From: Sanderia malayensis
Lineage: Eukaryota > Cnidaria > Scyphozoa > Semaeostomeae > Pelagiidae
Length of the DNA: 64,000 nucleotides
Assembly: GCA_013076295.1 (NCBI GenBank)
Contig: RQOL01000786.1
Span: 165,199 to 229,198, forward strand
Direction of reading: 5' to 3'
The notes beneath the pieces were generated by a model, which saw only the letters and a program-made list of their open reading frames with translations, was not told the origin of the DNA and searched no databases. The stretch's first letter is position 1. Each line of letters begins with the position of its first letter. Made by a program: the position numbers and the translations under genes. Below, piece by piece: positions 30,498 to 43,599 of this stretch.

Positions 30498-33200
30498 TGT
30501 CATAGGATGTTTCTGTGTGAATTTCACCCCAGAGCTGGGGACGGTAGTCAGAAGTTCGGTAGGCAATATCTCGCTTGCGATGGTGCTGATAACGCTAAGG
30601 TTTGACGCAATAAAGAGAACAGACTTTTTGTGATGCGTTACGGCTGACCCGAAGGCCGCCACTGTACCACTTGTCTTCAGACTCTCTACTTTCTCTTACT
30701 TAAAACTGCTCTGAATCTTCGGATTTTACTCTACTCCTTTACTCTATTTATGTTCACAATAATAATCAAAACAAGCGTGGTGACATGGTGCTCCATTCTT
30801 GTGCACCTGGGACACTAGTGTGGATTAGCATGCGCCTTCACACTTTCAAGCGGGTGAACCAGCCATCCACGCTCATACTTAACAATACTGTAAACAAATA
30901 GGTGTTAAATACAAGATAACAATTGTAGTTACAACGACCCACACAACATAGCTCCCTTAGCAAATTCAATGTCCTCATTGAAAATCTAATCTCTGAGGTT
31001 GACAAGAATAGCTAACCTATATAATTATTTAATTACAAATATGACCAATTAAAATTAACAAAATTTCCCTCACGGACTTAATAATGTTTACTCAACTTTT
31101 CTCAAATTTCCTAACACATCTGAAGGGCATTGAATTTATTTAATAAAACATATCATCGAGGTGGAATTGCCCATCACCTAATCAACAAATATAATAATGC
31201 GAACCAGTCCAAACCAAATCATCAGCCCATTAAAATACATCTTAAAATATAATTAAGTTGATATTATCATACCATGTCGTTGTTCCTAAGTTTGCAAATC
31301 TTTCGAGTCTTCTTCATAATTATGGCCTTTTGGCTGTAGCCACGAGAGGAACCATTCTTTTAATTGTCGTTGTTCTGTTCTGTGGTCATTACTAGTAAAA
31401 CCGAAGGATACTGTTCTTCAATAGCAAGTGCTTATTGCACTCGTGGTTGCACTTCGCTAGATTTGAATTTGTGGTCATCAATGCTGCTATTGAAGATCAG
31501 ACCAACAACTCACCAATAAGCCAACCTTTACACGTTGCTTCTTATGCTTCTTCTTCTGCTTTGAGGTTGCTTTTCTGTTTGTTTTCTTCTGATCGCTTCG
31601 TTGAGGCCCATACCGTTCGTCTAATCGCTTCGTCGAAGAACGACACTGCTCGTCCGATCGTTTCGTCGGGGACCCACACTGCTCGTCTGATCGTTTCGTC
31701 GAAGACCCACACTGGCCACCAATTTGTCGTGAGAATGCGGTACGGCTGTGTGGTACGGCCGACCCGAAGGCCGCCACTGTACCACTTGTCTTCAGACTCT
31801 CTACTTTCTCTTACTTAAAACTGCTCTGAATCTTCTTATTTTACTCTACTCCTTTACTCTATTTATGTTCACAATAATAATCAAAACAAGTGTGGTGACA
31901 TGGTGCTCCATTCTTGTGCACCTGGGACCCTGGTGTTGATTGGCATGCGCCTTCATACTTTCAAGCGGGTGCACCAGGCAACCAGGCTCATACTTAACAA
32001 TACTGTAAACAAATAGGTGTTAAATACAAGATAACAATTGTAGTTACAACGACCCACACAACATAGCTCCCTTACCAAATTCAATGTTCTCATTGAAAAT
32101 CTAATCTCTGAGGTTGACAAGAATAGCTAACCTATATAATTATTTAATTACAAATATGACTAATCAAAATTAACAAAATTTCTCTCGCGGACTTAATAAT
32201 GCTTACTCAACTTTTATCAAATTTTCTAATACATCTGAAGGGCATTAAATTTATTTAACAAAAATACAATATATCATCGAGGTGGAATTTCCGATTACCT
32301 AATCAACAAATATAATAATCCGAACCAGTCCAAACCAAATCATCAGGCCATTAAAATACATCTTAAAATATAATTAAGTTGAGATTCTCATACCATGTTG
32401 TTGTTCCTAAGTTTGCAAATCTTTCGAGTCTTCTTCATAATTATGGCCTTTTGGTTGTAGCCACGAGGAACCATTCTTTTAATTGTCGTTGTTCTGTTCT
32501 GTGGTCATTACAAGTGAAATCGAAGGATACTGTTTTTCAATAGCAACTGCTTATTGCAATCGTGGTTGCACTTCGCTAGATTTCCATCTGTGGTCATCAA
32601 TGCTGCTATCGAAGATCAGACCAACAACTCACCAATAAACCAATGCTTAGTTGTTACTTGTTATACTTCTTCTTCTGCTTTGAGGTTGCTCTTCTGTTCG
32701 TTTTCTTCTGATCACTTCGTCGAGGCCCATACCGTTCGTCTAATCGCATCGTCGAAGAACCACTGCTCGTCTGATCGTTTCGTCCAAGACCCACACTGGC
32801 CACCAATTTGCCGTGAGGTGTTTCTTTAAGAAATCCACCCCAGAGCTGGGGACGGTAAACAGAAGTTCGGTAGGCGATGTCTCGCTTGCAATGGTGCTGA
32901 TAACAATAAGGTTTGACGCAATAAAGAGAACAAACTTTTTGTGATGCGGTACGGCTGACCCAAAGGCCGCCACTGTACCACTGGCTTTCAGACTCTCTGA
33001 CTGAAACTGCTCTTACTTAAATCTACTCTCAATCTTGCTTCTCTACTCTATTTAAGTTCACAAAAGTAATCAAAACAAGCCTGGTGACATGGTGCTCCAT
33101 TCTTGTGCACCTGGGACCCTAGTGTGGATTGGCATGCGCCTTCACACTTTCATGCGGGTGCACCAGCCAACCACGCTCATACTTAACAATACTGCAAACA
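30498..33200 (-). mobile_element. Tandem non-coding LTR retroelement (three LTRs, two internal regions)
   Basis: LTR1 is 30498-30948 (451 bp, TGTCAT...CAACA), LTR2 31725-32063 (339 bp, with a ~110-bp internal deletion), and LTR3 32809-33200 (right end lost). The two internal regions (30949-31724 and 32064-32808) are about 85-90% alike. On the minus strand a purine run AAGGGAGCTA precedes each LTR start, and a primer-site-like TTGGTGGCCAGTGTGGG follows each LTR end, so the element points left. No gag or pol is present. A short CGTTTCGTCG-type repeat lies near the primer site. It is a TRIM/LARD-like element made tandem by recombination between LTRs, sitting inside the satellite. Confidence 0.85.
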
Positions 33201-36200
33201 CAGGTCAAATACAGGTCAAACTGACTAATTGTAATACACCTTTCTTATCGGCTTTCCGTCATGTTAACATTCATTCCCACAATGTACAGATGAATCCACG
33301 TAAATATAGGTAAAACAGACTGATTGAAATAAATCTTTTTTACTTGCTTTCTGTGATATTAACATTCATTCCCACTATTTGCACATGAATTGACGTAAAT
33401 GCAGGTAAAACTGACTGATTGAAGAAAACCTTTTTTACTTGTTTTCCGTGATACTAACATTCATTCCCACAATTGACAGATGAATTGACGTAAATACAGG
33501 TAACACTAACTGATTGAAAATAACCTTTTTTACATGTTTTCCGTGATACTGACATTCATTCCCACAATTTGCACAAGAATTGACGTCAATACAGGTAAAA
33601 TTGACTTATTGAAATACACCTTTTTTACTTGTTTCCGTGATATTAACATTCATTCCCACAATTGACAGATGAATTGACGTAATAACAGGTAACACTAACT
33701 CACTGAAAAAACCATTTATACGTGTTTTCTGTGAAACTGACATTCATTACCACAATTTGCACATGAATTGAGGTCAATACCGGTAAATTGACTTATTGAA
33801 ATACACCTTTTTTACTTGTTTCCATGATATTAACCTTCATTCCCACAATTTGCACATGAATCCAAGAAAATACAGGTAAAACTGACTGATTGAAATAAAA
33901 CGCTTTTGCCAGTTTTCCGTGATATTAATATTGATTCCCATAATTTACATATAAATCCCAGTGAATACAGGTCACAGTGACTAAATGTAATACAACTTTC
34001 TTACGTGTTTTTCGTGATATTTACATTCATTCCCACAATTTACATATGAATCCCCGTAAAACCAGTTCAAACTGACTTATTAAAATTCACCTATTTTACG
34101 TTTTTTCCGTGATATTGACATTCACTCCCACAATTCACACATGAATTGACGTAAATACAGGTAAAGCTGACTAATTGAAATACACCTTTTTTACTTGTTT
34201 TCCGTGATATTAACATTGATTCCCATAATTTACATATGAATCCCAGTAAATACAGGTCACAGTGACTAATTGTAATACAACTTTCTTACGTGTTTTCCGT
34301 GATATTTACATTCATTCCCACAATTTACATATGAATCCCCGTAAATACAGGTCAAACTGACTAATTGTAATACAACTTTCCTACAGGTTTTCCGTCATGT
34401 TAACATTCATTCCTCCAATGTACAGATGAATCCACGTAAATACAGGTAAAACTGACTGATTGAAATACACCTTTTTTATCTGTTTCCGTGATATTAACAT
34501 TCATTCCCACAATTTACACACGAATCCACGTAAATACAGGTAAAACTGACTTTCCTCATGAATCGACCACAATTTACACATGAATTGACGTAAACGAAGG
34601 TTAAACTGACTGATTAAATTACACCTATTTTACGTGTTTTCCGTCATATTGACATTCATTCCCACAATTCACACATAAATTGACGTAATTACAGGTAAAA
34701 CTAACTGATTGAAGTACACCTTTTTTACTTTTTTCTGTGATATTGACCTTCATTCCCACAGCTTACACAAGAATCCACGTAAATACAGGCAAGATTGCGT
34801 GATTGAAAAACACCTTCTTCACTTCTTTTCCATGACGTTAACATTCATTCTCACAATTTACACATGAATTGACGTCAATACAGGTAAAATTGACTTATTG
34901 AATAAACACTTTTTTTACTTTTTTTCGTGATATTAACATTCATTCCCACAATTTGCACATGAATCCAAGTAAATACATGTAAAACTGACTGATTGGAATA
35001 AAACGTTTTTGCTTGTTTTCCGTGATATTAACATTCATTCCCATAATTTACATATGAATCCCAGTAAATACAGGTCACAGTGACTAATTTTAACACAACG
35101 TTCCCACGTGTTTTCCGTGATATTTACATTCATTCCCACAATTCACACATGAATTGACGTAAATACAGGTAAAACTGACTGATTGAAATACACCTTTTTT
35201 ACCTGTTTCTGTGATATTAACATTCATTCCAACAATTCACACATGAATTGACGTAAATACAGGTAAAACTGACTCATTGAATTACACCTTTTATACTTTT
35301 TTCCGCGATATTGAGATTCATTCCCACAATTTACACACGAATCCACGTAAATACAGGTAAAACTGACTTTACACATGAATTGACCACAATTTACACAAGA
35401 ATTGACGTGAATGAAGGTAAAACTGACTGATTAAAATACACCTATTTTACGTGTTTTCCGTGATATTGACATTCATTCCCACAATTCACACATAAATTGA
35501 CGTAAATACAGGTAAAACTAACTGATTGAAGTACCCCTTTTATACTTTTTTCCGTGATATTGACCTTCATTCCCACAGCTTACACATGAATTGACGTAAA
35601 TACAGGTAAAACTGACTGATTGAAAAAAACCTCTTTTACATGTTTTCCGTGATACTGACATTCATTCCCACAATTTGCACAAGAATTGACGTCAATACAG
35701 GTAAAATTGACTTATTGAATTACACCTTTTTTACTTGTTTTCGTGATATTAACATTCATTCGGACAATTGACAGATGAATTGACGTAAAAACAGGTAACA
35801 CTAACTCTCTGAAAAAACCCTTTTCACGTGTTTTCCGTGATACTGACATTCATTCCCACAATTTGCACATGAATTGAGGTCAATACCGGTAAATTGACTT
35901 ATTGAAATACACCTTTTTTACTTGTTTCCGTGATATTAACATTCATTCCCACAATTTGCACATGAATCCAAGTAAATATGTGTAAAACTGACCGATTGGA
36001 ATAAAACACTTTTGCTTGTTTTTCGTGATATTAACATTCATTCCCACAATTTACACATGAATCCAAGAAAATACAGGTAAAACTGACTGATTGAAATAAA
36101 ACATTTTTGCTTGCTTTCCGTGTTATTAACATTCATTCCCATAATTTACATATGAATCCCCGTAAATACAGGTCACAGTGACTAATTGTAATACAACTTT

Positions 36201-36520
36201 CTTACGTGTTTTCCGTGATATTTACATTCATTCCCACAATTCCCACATGAATTGTCGTAGATACAGGTAAAACTAACTGATTGTATTACACCCTTTATAC
36301 ATTTTTCCGTGATATTGACCTCCATTCCCACAGCTTACACATGAATCCACGTAAATACAGGCAAGATTGCGTGACTGAAAAACATCTTATTTACTTTTTT
36401 CCGTGACGTTAACATTCATTCCCACAATTTATACATGAATTGACGTAAAAACAGGTAAAACTGACTGATTGAAATAGAACTTTTTTACGTGTTCCCGTGA
36501 TATTAACATTCATTCCAACA
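33201..36520. repeat. 95-bp satellite array, block 3 (next to the rDNA promoter)
   Basis: About 35 units with the same 95-bp consensus, ending about 430 bp before the 18S start. Location immediately upstream of the transcription unit is what intergenic-spacer subrepeats show in many animals, where they act as Pol I enhancers. Many units contain TGACGTAA, a CRE/ATF-like 8-mer. Confidence 0.93.
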
Positions 36521-36949
36521 AAGACACAAAAGACATAAAAGACACATGACACAGAGACAGCTGGAATAAATGTCAGTGCCGTGGTCTTACGATGGTTGGA
36601 TTTGGTGTGAAACATTTGGATCAGCAGGTCTTGGCTGCATCACAGACAGTGAGCGAAGCATGAGGTGTTGTGATGATGGTCGATGGCCAGCAACGATAGA
36701 GTTGGTATAGACCCGTGGAGCTAAACTGCTCCCTCGTCAACCGCTCTCGCCGCCCAGCTCTGCATATGCGCAGCCTGGCCGAGCATGTGAGTGCATCAGG
36801 TCGAGGAGATCGGAAAGGCGAGGGAAAGACAGGCGTGGAGCGACATTCGGCCGTTGCCTCCAGCAGCCTAGATGGATATATCGACAGTGACGTGGGCCAC
36901 AGTGTGCTTTGACGCACGCTCGGTCGCACACTCAGTGACTACTAGTCGT
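36521..36949 (+). promoter_or_regulatory. Probable Pol I promoter and 5' external transcribed spacer
   Basis: GC content rises sharply after the satellite. The region holds no supported gene and leads directly into the conserved 18S start. Promoter and transcription start cannot be placed by eye; these sites evolve fast. Confidence 0.5.
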
Positions 36950-38109
36950 TATCTGGTTGATCCTGCTAGTAGTCATATGCTTGTCTCAAAGATTAAGCCA
37001 TGTGTGTCTAAGTATAAGCACTTCTACTGTGAAACTGCGAATGGCTCATTAAATCAGTTATCGTTTATTTGATTGTACATGACTACACTGATAACAGTGA
37101 TAATTCTATAGCTAATACATTAAAAAAGTCCAGACTTCCGGAAGGGATATATTTATTAGACTAAAAACCAATGCGGGCGCTTGACAGCGACCGTTCATGT
37201 GATGATTCATGATGATTTCTCGAATCGCACGGCCTAGTGTCGGTGATGTTTTATTCAAATTTCTGCCCTACCAACTGTAGATGGTAAGGTAGTAGCTTAC
37301 CACGAATACAATGGGTGACGGAGAATTAGGGTTTGATTCCGGAGAGGGAGCCTGAGAAACGGCTACCAAATCCAAGGAAGGCAGCAGGCACGCAAATTAC
37401 CCAATCCCGACACGGGGAGGTAGTGACAAGAAATAACAATCCGTGTCTAGTTCCTAGACGCGGAATTGGACTGAGTACAATTTAAATCCGTTAACGAGGA
37501 TCAATTGGAGGGCAAGTCTGGTGCCAGCCGCCGCTGTAATTCCAGCTCCTATAGCGTATATTAAAGTTGTTGCAGTTAAAAAGGTCGTAGTTGGATTTCG
37601 GGACGGGCCAGTCAGTCTGCCGTGAGGTATGTTACTGGCTGGTCGGTCCTTCTTCACAAAGATTGTGTGTGCCCTTAGTTGAGTGTGCGTAGGATTTGCG
37701 ACATTTCCTTTGAAAAAATTAGAGTGTTCAAAGCAGGCTGACTGCTTGAATACATGAGCATGGAATAATGGAATAAGACTTTCGATCTATTTTGTTGGTT
37801 TCTGGAACAGAAGTAATGATTAAGAGGGACAGTTGGGGGCATTCGTATTTCGTTGTCACAGGTGAAATTCTTGGATTTACGAAAGACAAAAAACTGCGAA
37901 AGCATTTGCCAAAAATGTTTTCATTAAAAAAGAAGGAAAGTTAGAGGCTCAAAGACGATCAGATACTGTCCTAGTTCTAACCGTCGCTACTACCGATTGA
38001 ATGGTGTAGCAAGACCTTCGGATTGGCGCCGCCTCGGCTGGCAACGGCTGAAGCGGAGAGCTGAGAAGTCGTTCAAGTTCGATCATTTAGAAGAAGTAAA
38101 AGTCCTAAC
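36950..38109 (+). rRNA. 18S rRNA pseudogene, 5' part and 3' domain (internal deletion)
   Basis: It starts TATCTGGTTGATCCTGC and follows the conserved 18S through GTGCCAGCCGCCGC-type (about 37520) and the 900-region helix to CCTAGTTCTAA (37980). It then jumps to CCGTCGCTACTACCGATTG near the 3' end. Roughly 600 nt of the 3' major domain is missing, with a 2-nt microhomology (CC) at the joint. It continues to AAGTAAAAGTCCTAAC (38109), where an insertion begins. Such a molecule could not be a working small-subunit rRNA. Confidence 0.92.
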
Positions 38110-39784
38110 TCTGCTCAAGACCGGTCCCAAGCACGGAGGAAGAAAGAGGAGGGTCTTTTCTCCATGATTGTACTGAGTAATTACATTAGCGAAATATCGT
38201 GATATCTAATTGCTAGACAATTAATGCAAGTTTTCTTGCTTACCATGGTATTACAGCTGGTAGTTGTTGGCAACCCACAAGAAGATTACAGGAGTCTTCC
38301 CAACAACTTTAATTTACTGACCCGAAGCCTGGAGGAACCTTCACAGAAGCCTCCATCGCATATCAGAAGTCTAGATGATCTTTGCCCAACACCTCAAATT
38401 TTAGATTGCTAACTAGGGGTCATCACTCGCTTCGCTCGTTCGCCCCAGCCCGACAAACAAAAAAAGCTTAATCTGGTTGGCGCGCTTCACGCGCTGCATT
38501 CGCTCCCGCTCATGCCCATACATACATACATACATACATACATACATACAAACCTACATACATACATACATACATACCTACATACATACATACATACATA
38601 CATACATACATACATACATACATGAGCCAGGTTCGGTCGCTTCGCTCCCTCCCCGGAGCCCGTCAAGTAAACAATGCTTAATCTGGTTGTCGCGCTTCGC
38701 GCGCTGCATTCGCTCATTCTCATACATACATACATACATACATACATACATACATACTACATACATACCCTACAATACATACCCTACATACATACCCTAC
38801 AATACATACCATACAATACATACCCTACAATACCTACCCTACAATACATACCCTACAATACATATCCTACAATACATACCCTACAATACATACCCTACAA
38901 TACATACAATACAACACATACCCTACAATACATACCCTACAATACATACCTTACAATACATACCCTACAATACATACCCTACAATACATACCCTACAATA
39001 CATACCCAACTATACATACCCTACGATACAAACCCTACCATACATACCCTACTATACATACCCTACTATGCATACCCTACTATAAATACCCTACTATAAA
39101 TACCCTACTATAAATACCCTACTATACATACCTTACTATACATACTACGACGTAACATTTCTAAAGAAATTAAAGGTGGGAGGTCAAATCTTCCCCCCTA
39201 GCAAGCGACCGCCCCGCCCCTACGCTGCTCCCTGAAAGCCGTTTCTGAAAGTTGATAATTTCAGTGTGAAGTTTGAAAAAAAATAGTTACTTCCAAAATC
39301 CTCCTGGAAAATTTAAATTCAATCTGTAATAAAAAATATATCAAACTGTAGCTAAGGAAACAGCAAACACGTTGCAAATAGTCTCACCTCTTAACTAAAT
39401 AATACTGAATTCTTAGAGACCATTTAGTGGAAGTGGTTTGAATGAAATTTCGGAGCCGTGCAAAAAGCAAAACCTCTGAACACACTTTAGCAAGTAAAAA
39501 TAGTATTTACCGTGGCAAATAGTGACCCAGTTGAACTAAAAAAAACCAACATGAAGGCAATATGTTGGGGAACAATTATCGAAAGAGTTTGGGTAAAAAA
39601 TAATCAATTGTGGCAGGCTAAAATTGAATTTTCGCAAATGCAAAAACAACGCGTGTTGCGTGAAAAATTGCTCCTTCCCGAGTGAAAAGCAACTTTGCTG
39701 AAAATCGTAAAAAGACAACAACAAAACAAAAAAAACAACACATTATTTTAGTTGTGTTATCAGACAACACTTGTCAAAAATTTA
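38110..39784. other. 5' part of the 18S insertion: unknown sequence and simple repeats
   Basis: Sequence after the 18S break (TCTGCTCAAGACCGGTCCCA) is not rRNA. A 62-codon frame at 38224-38412 is unremarkable. Two related GC-rich blocks with self-complementary CGCGCTTCGCGCG-type cores (38430-38515 and 38640-38718) precede CATA repeats. It may be the 5' untranslated region of the R2-clade element, later disrupted, or independent insertions. Confidence 0.4.
38516..39150. repeat. CATA microsatellite and 14-bp CCCTACAATACATA minisatellite
   Basis: (CATA)n at about 38516-38622 and 38720-38768, followed by about 25 degenerate copies of CCCTACAATACATA. Long Tyr/Thr/His open frames over it are translation artefacts. 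Confidence 0.95.
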
Positions 39785-40556
39785 AATGGGGAAAATCGTG
39801 CAAATAGGGCCGAAAAAATTCAAAACTTTGACCATGGCCTAAGCGTTGTTAGCATGCCGAAGCAACAATGGCGGTCGCCTGTTACAAAACCTAAACCTAC
39901 AACTATTTCATTCAAAAAACAAAACAAAGGTATCACTTGTGTTCTCTATTGTTTCCTGCAACTCTCCAGGGGTCTTTCAAACAATTAAGAGCTCTTTACA
40001 AAGATAATTCAGCTGGTAAAACACTTTGAAAGGCGCCCACCTCACTTTTTGTGTACAAAACAAAAACACGCGTCTTCTCCAAAAGTACCTGCTGCCTGTC
40101 GAGGGCAAATTTGCATGATAACGAAAAACGTGTCACTGTTCACGTGAAGTTGCGAAAGAGCCAATCAAATTGCAGGAAAAAGTGAAACGGTTCACGTGAA
40201 GAGCGAATACTCTTTTCGAAAATGGAGTCGAGGACGCTAAATTGGAAGTTTCGCCAGCGTAAACGGTCGTTTTATCGTGATAGCACAATTAGTGGAATAA
40301 TTAATGGAATAACTCAAAAATTCTTTTAAAAATAGGCTTCCAAAAAAAGATAACTTTTGCCTACTCTAGAAATGGAGCCTTTCCATGCAAGTCTCAACCT
40401 TTTGCAACCCCATTCAAAAAAGCCTTATTGATCACCGATTCGCCGTTTCGGCCCATTGTTTTTGGGTGTTCGACCTATTGTTTCGGGTCGAATCTATTGT
40501 TTTTGGCAGAGTTTCACCACCGTCAGGTGACATCGCAGAATAGTAATATTAGATAC
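39785..40556. repeat. Interspersed repeat (copy 2 of 2243-2970)
   Basis: It has the same sequence and orientation as 2243-2970 with extra short insertions (for example a TTGCATGATAACG segment near 40111). No gene follows; the R2-clade element starts within about 10 bp. Confidence 0.75.
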
Positions 40557-42179
40557 GCACCGGAAGTATGAATGACGGTGCAGAGCAGACAGGCCATGCA
40601 ACCCTGTCCCTGCTCCCAACAAATCATGAAAGTTTCTCACGTATTTCTAAACAATCAGAGTCGAGTACATTTGCAGTGGATATATCTGACCTTGGGACCT
40701 CCCCCACCGGATCTCTTGGAGGCTCCTAAAGTGATGTGTCTGTGGAGGCTCTTGTTGTACCTGGAGCTGGGGAACCAACATCACAACGGCCTTGGCCTCA
40801 TCATGGTAACACCCCAGTGGGGCTGACGAGCTCTGCAAACGATCGGCCACTTGTGACCCCATTGTTGTCGCCAGTACGAACAGTCTGGAAAGTCCGATCA
40901 CCAGAAGGGAGAACATTGGGGTGGTGGTATGAGAGCCAGAGCAGAACGAGGAGGGTGTGGACAGACGAGGAAGTCTCCTTCCTGAAAGACAAGCTAAGCC
41001 AGGCGGACCCGGAGAACGATCAATTATACCTCCAGAAACTGTGAGGCTTATCGGTTAAAATTTCCTCAAAGCAGAAGGACAAAAGTGGCATTACATGCGC
41101 AGTAAGTAAGATCCGACAGGGCCTCTCACCTGCTGACTGGGTCCGGTGCACCCAAAGACAGTTGTCCTATGACAATGATACGGCAGCCCAAATTGTCACG
41201 AGGACCGAAGATGAGATGTCGCCCAGCAGGCTAGAGTTGAGACCAAGTCCAATGTCCGAAACTGCTGTGGATGGTTATTCCGAAACAGCGGAGCTTGTTG
41301 ATTATGGGCCTGAGGAAGCCCCTCTGAATGAAGTAGACAAACATGTCCGTGAGCAATTCATAGCATTGCGAGTTGGGCCAATCGGTGGCAAATAGAAAGG
41401 TGGCTCCAAAGAAAAGACTGACTGAAAAGCAGTTGTAAGTAGGACAGCAGTTATTTGTGTGGGGTTGGGACCTACTTTGTGACGAGTCTATGGCACTTTA
41501 GTTGCCTCGTGTTTGTGATTGAGCACCTTTCTCTACCACATTTCCTGATGTAGGGAAGCCTGAGGACAACTCGACCGAACCCAACGTGGTGGAAGGGCCG
41601 CCTGAACCTAATACACCGGCCAGAACCTGTGACCGGTTAAAAACTTTCGAGACCACCTACCGTACTAAGAGTGGAGAGCTCAGGATACAGCTTAACTGGC
41701 TAATTCTAGAATTACAACGCATAATAGTCGGCAGTCCGGCCACGACTCGCCAGCGAAAAGTACACTCACAGCTTGAAGCAAGCTTTAGGACCTTGAAACC
41801 AAGTTCCCTGAATTGGATACAAATACGCCTGCTAGACAAACTTAAGCACCTTAAAAGGGAACGCACAGCAGCGGCTTAAGAAAATCAAATTCCAAAAGCG
41901 GAATCGACAAGCTATCAAAGACACTTTGAACCGTAACCTTGAAAGGGAAAAAGCAGGGAATAGAGTCAGAACAAAGGGACCGAGCAAACGAGCTGTACTA
42001 AAGTTCTGGGGCGAGATTGTGGGCACGCCTGCCCCCTGCAACCCGCGTTAGAAGACCATGTGGCACTGGGCGCGGCTAGTAGCACCAAAGGTCGCCATGT
42101 GCGTGCATGAAGGCAGTGCCATGGAATTATTCGATGAAGATTTGTGGGACCAGATCTGGAAAAAGCTGAAAGCCTTTTA

Positions 42180-43599
42180 GGCAGGGAATTTCGTACAACC
42201 ATCTAGCAACCTGCCTAACCGAAGTTTTTAGAGTTTGAATCCACTAATTGAAGGTCACTGATTATTTTGAGCCCTGGGACCATTCTGGTAAATGACCGGA
42301 AGTGGCATTTCCGGGAGTGAAAAAAATGCACGGTCAGCAAAAAGTAAAAATGCTAATTTTTCAAATCTGATTACACCATCGGAAAGAGCATTTGATACTG
42401 AGTAAAAAATATTAAGAGACTAACATTATCTGACTTATAAATAAAAAGTTATGGCTCCTGAAACAGGCGAAGGACGTTGACAGCCCTAAAACTGATTTCC
42501 TTCTTTCGGACTGCTACTCGGCCGAAAAATATAATATAAATGATACTTATCAATTCATTTCCAGCTTTCTGATACTATTCACAAATATAAAAATATTCAC
42601 TCACCTTGCAATGGGTTAAAAACACGATTTAAAACGAAAGAAACTTTGATAGGCTACGAGGTCCGTAATCGAAAAAAGACATGAGAACAATAAAAAGTTG
42701 TATATACACCAAAAATATTTCACAATTCAGATTCAAGGCACCCATTCTTCAAAAGAATTTTCAGAGGAGGTGAAGTCAGACACTTCCTATTCACTTTCTT
42801 CGCTCAATGATTCGTTATGAGAATCACCAGTAGTTTCAATATCAGCCTCGCTATCATTATCATAAGTCGACACGGGTGACACGGGTGGGTTTTTCGGTTG
42901 ATTGTTCTTTTCCGATTTTCAGCCTTTACGTATCTTTTTTCGAGCAGGTTCTTCACCTTCATCGCTTAACTCGGCATCAGCGTCAGGATGGGCTTTTATC
43001 CTTCTTGTATTTTTCCTTATTATCGACGGTGGAAACTGGCGTCCTTTAAACCATACTGGCAGCACAATGGTTTGACCTTCATCCCAAAGCCATCCGTTTT
43101 CATCAGCAGGAATATCTTCAATGGTGACTTTGCAACAGTGAATCCAAGTGAAAACTTGATAATGAACTCTTTTTATTGCTTCGCGAACACTATCTGGATC
43201 TGGTGGAAGGGATAGTGAGGACTTACACTTCATATTTCTGTAAATATTTATGCGCGTTTGAACATATGTTTCTTCCGCTGCACTGTTGTAGACGATCTTG
43301 CGAATGAATTCTTTGACTTCCTCAACGCTCTGGTCATCAAGATTACGATCTTGGCCTAGAGGTTTTAGCATTTGAACAGCTATCGGCTGAGCAGATAATC
43401 TTTTCATGGCTTTTATTTTACTAATCTTATAAAAATATGATGTAGTACTGCACCTAGTGAGTGCATGAAAATCTGGTAAAACGAGACACACTTCATCTGC
43501 AAGGTAATCGCAAATGCTACTGATTTCTACGTATTTTTCATGGCGTATTTCATAAACCATTTTTTCTTCATTTTCAATCTTGCATAGGAATTCCCTGCC
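42180..43599. mobile_element. Nested DNA transposon fragment with TA duplication
   Basis: GGCAGGGAATT at 42180 is inverted at the right end (AATTCCCTGCC, 43589-43599). TA lies on both sides (42178-42179, 43600-43601). Removing it rejoins the R2-clade frame just before APGPDG. It carries one minus-strand gene, 42919-43560. Short terminal repeats and a 2-bp TA duplication fit several cut-and-paste superfamilies; not assigned further. Confidence 0.8.
42919..43560 (-). CDS. C-terminal part of an unclassified transposon protein
   Basis: The frame is 213 codons without breaks, starting MVYEIRHEKYVEI. It contains CLVLPDFHALTRCSTTSYFY, the counterpart of a HAxTGCD-type motif I recall from the same invertebrate protein family as 2960-5236. 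It then has NGWLWDEGQTIVLPVWFKGR and a basic end (EEPARKKIRKG). The catalytic half is absent, so the element is non-autonomous or truncated. Another acidic block follows downstream on the minus strand. Superfamily unknown. Confidence 0.55.
   Translation of the reverse strand: MVYEIRHEKYVEISSICDYLADEVCLVLPDFHALTRCSTTSYFYKISKIKAMKRLSAQPIAVQMLKPLGQDRNLDDQSVEEVKEFIRKIVYNSAAEETYVQTRINIYRNMKCKSSLSLPPDPDSVREAIKRVHYQVFTWIHCCKVTIEDIPADENGWLWDEGQTIVLPVWFKGRQFPPSIIRKNTRRIKAHPDADAELSDEGEEPARKKIRKG

Noticed and set aside
31435..31939. Open frames of 127 and 96 residues in the LTR element
   Set aside because: They span LTR and leader with short tandem CGTTTCGTCG repeats, contain no gag or pol motifs and are not kept in the sister copy at 32554-32973.
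26899..36520. CRISPR-like array
   Set aside because: Unit divergence is spread over the whole 95 bp with no fixed repeat/variable spacer pattern, no cas genes, and the context is eukaryotic rDNA spacer.
38477..39099. 200- and 141-residue frames rich in Tyr, Thr, His and Ile
   Set aside because: Pure translation of CATA and CCCTACAATACATA repeats.
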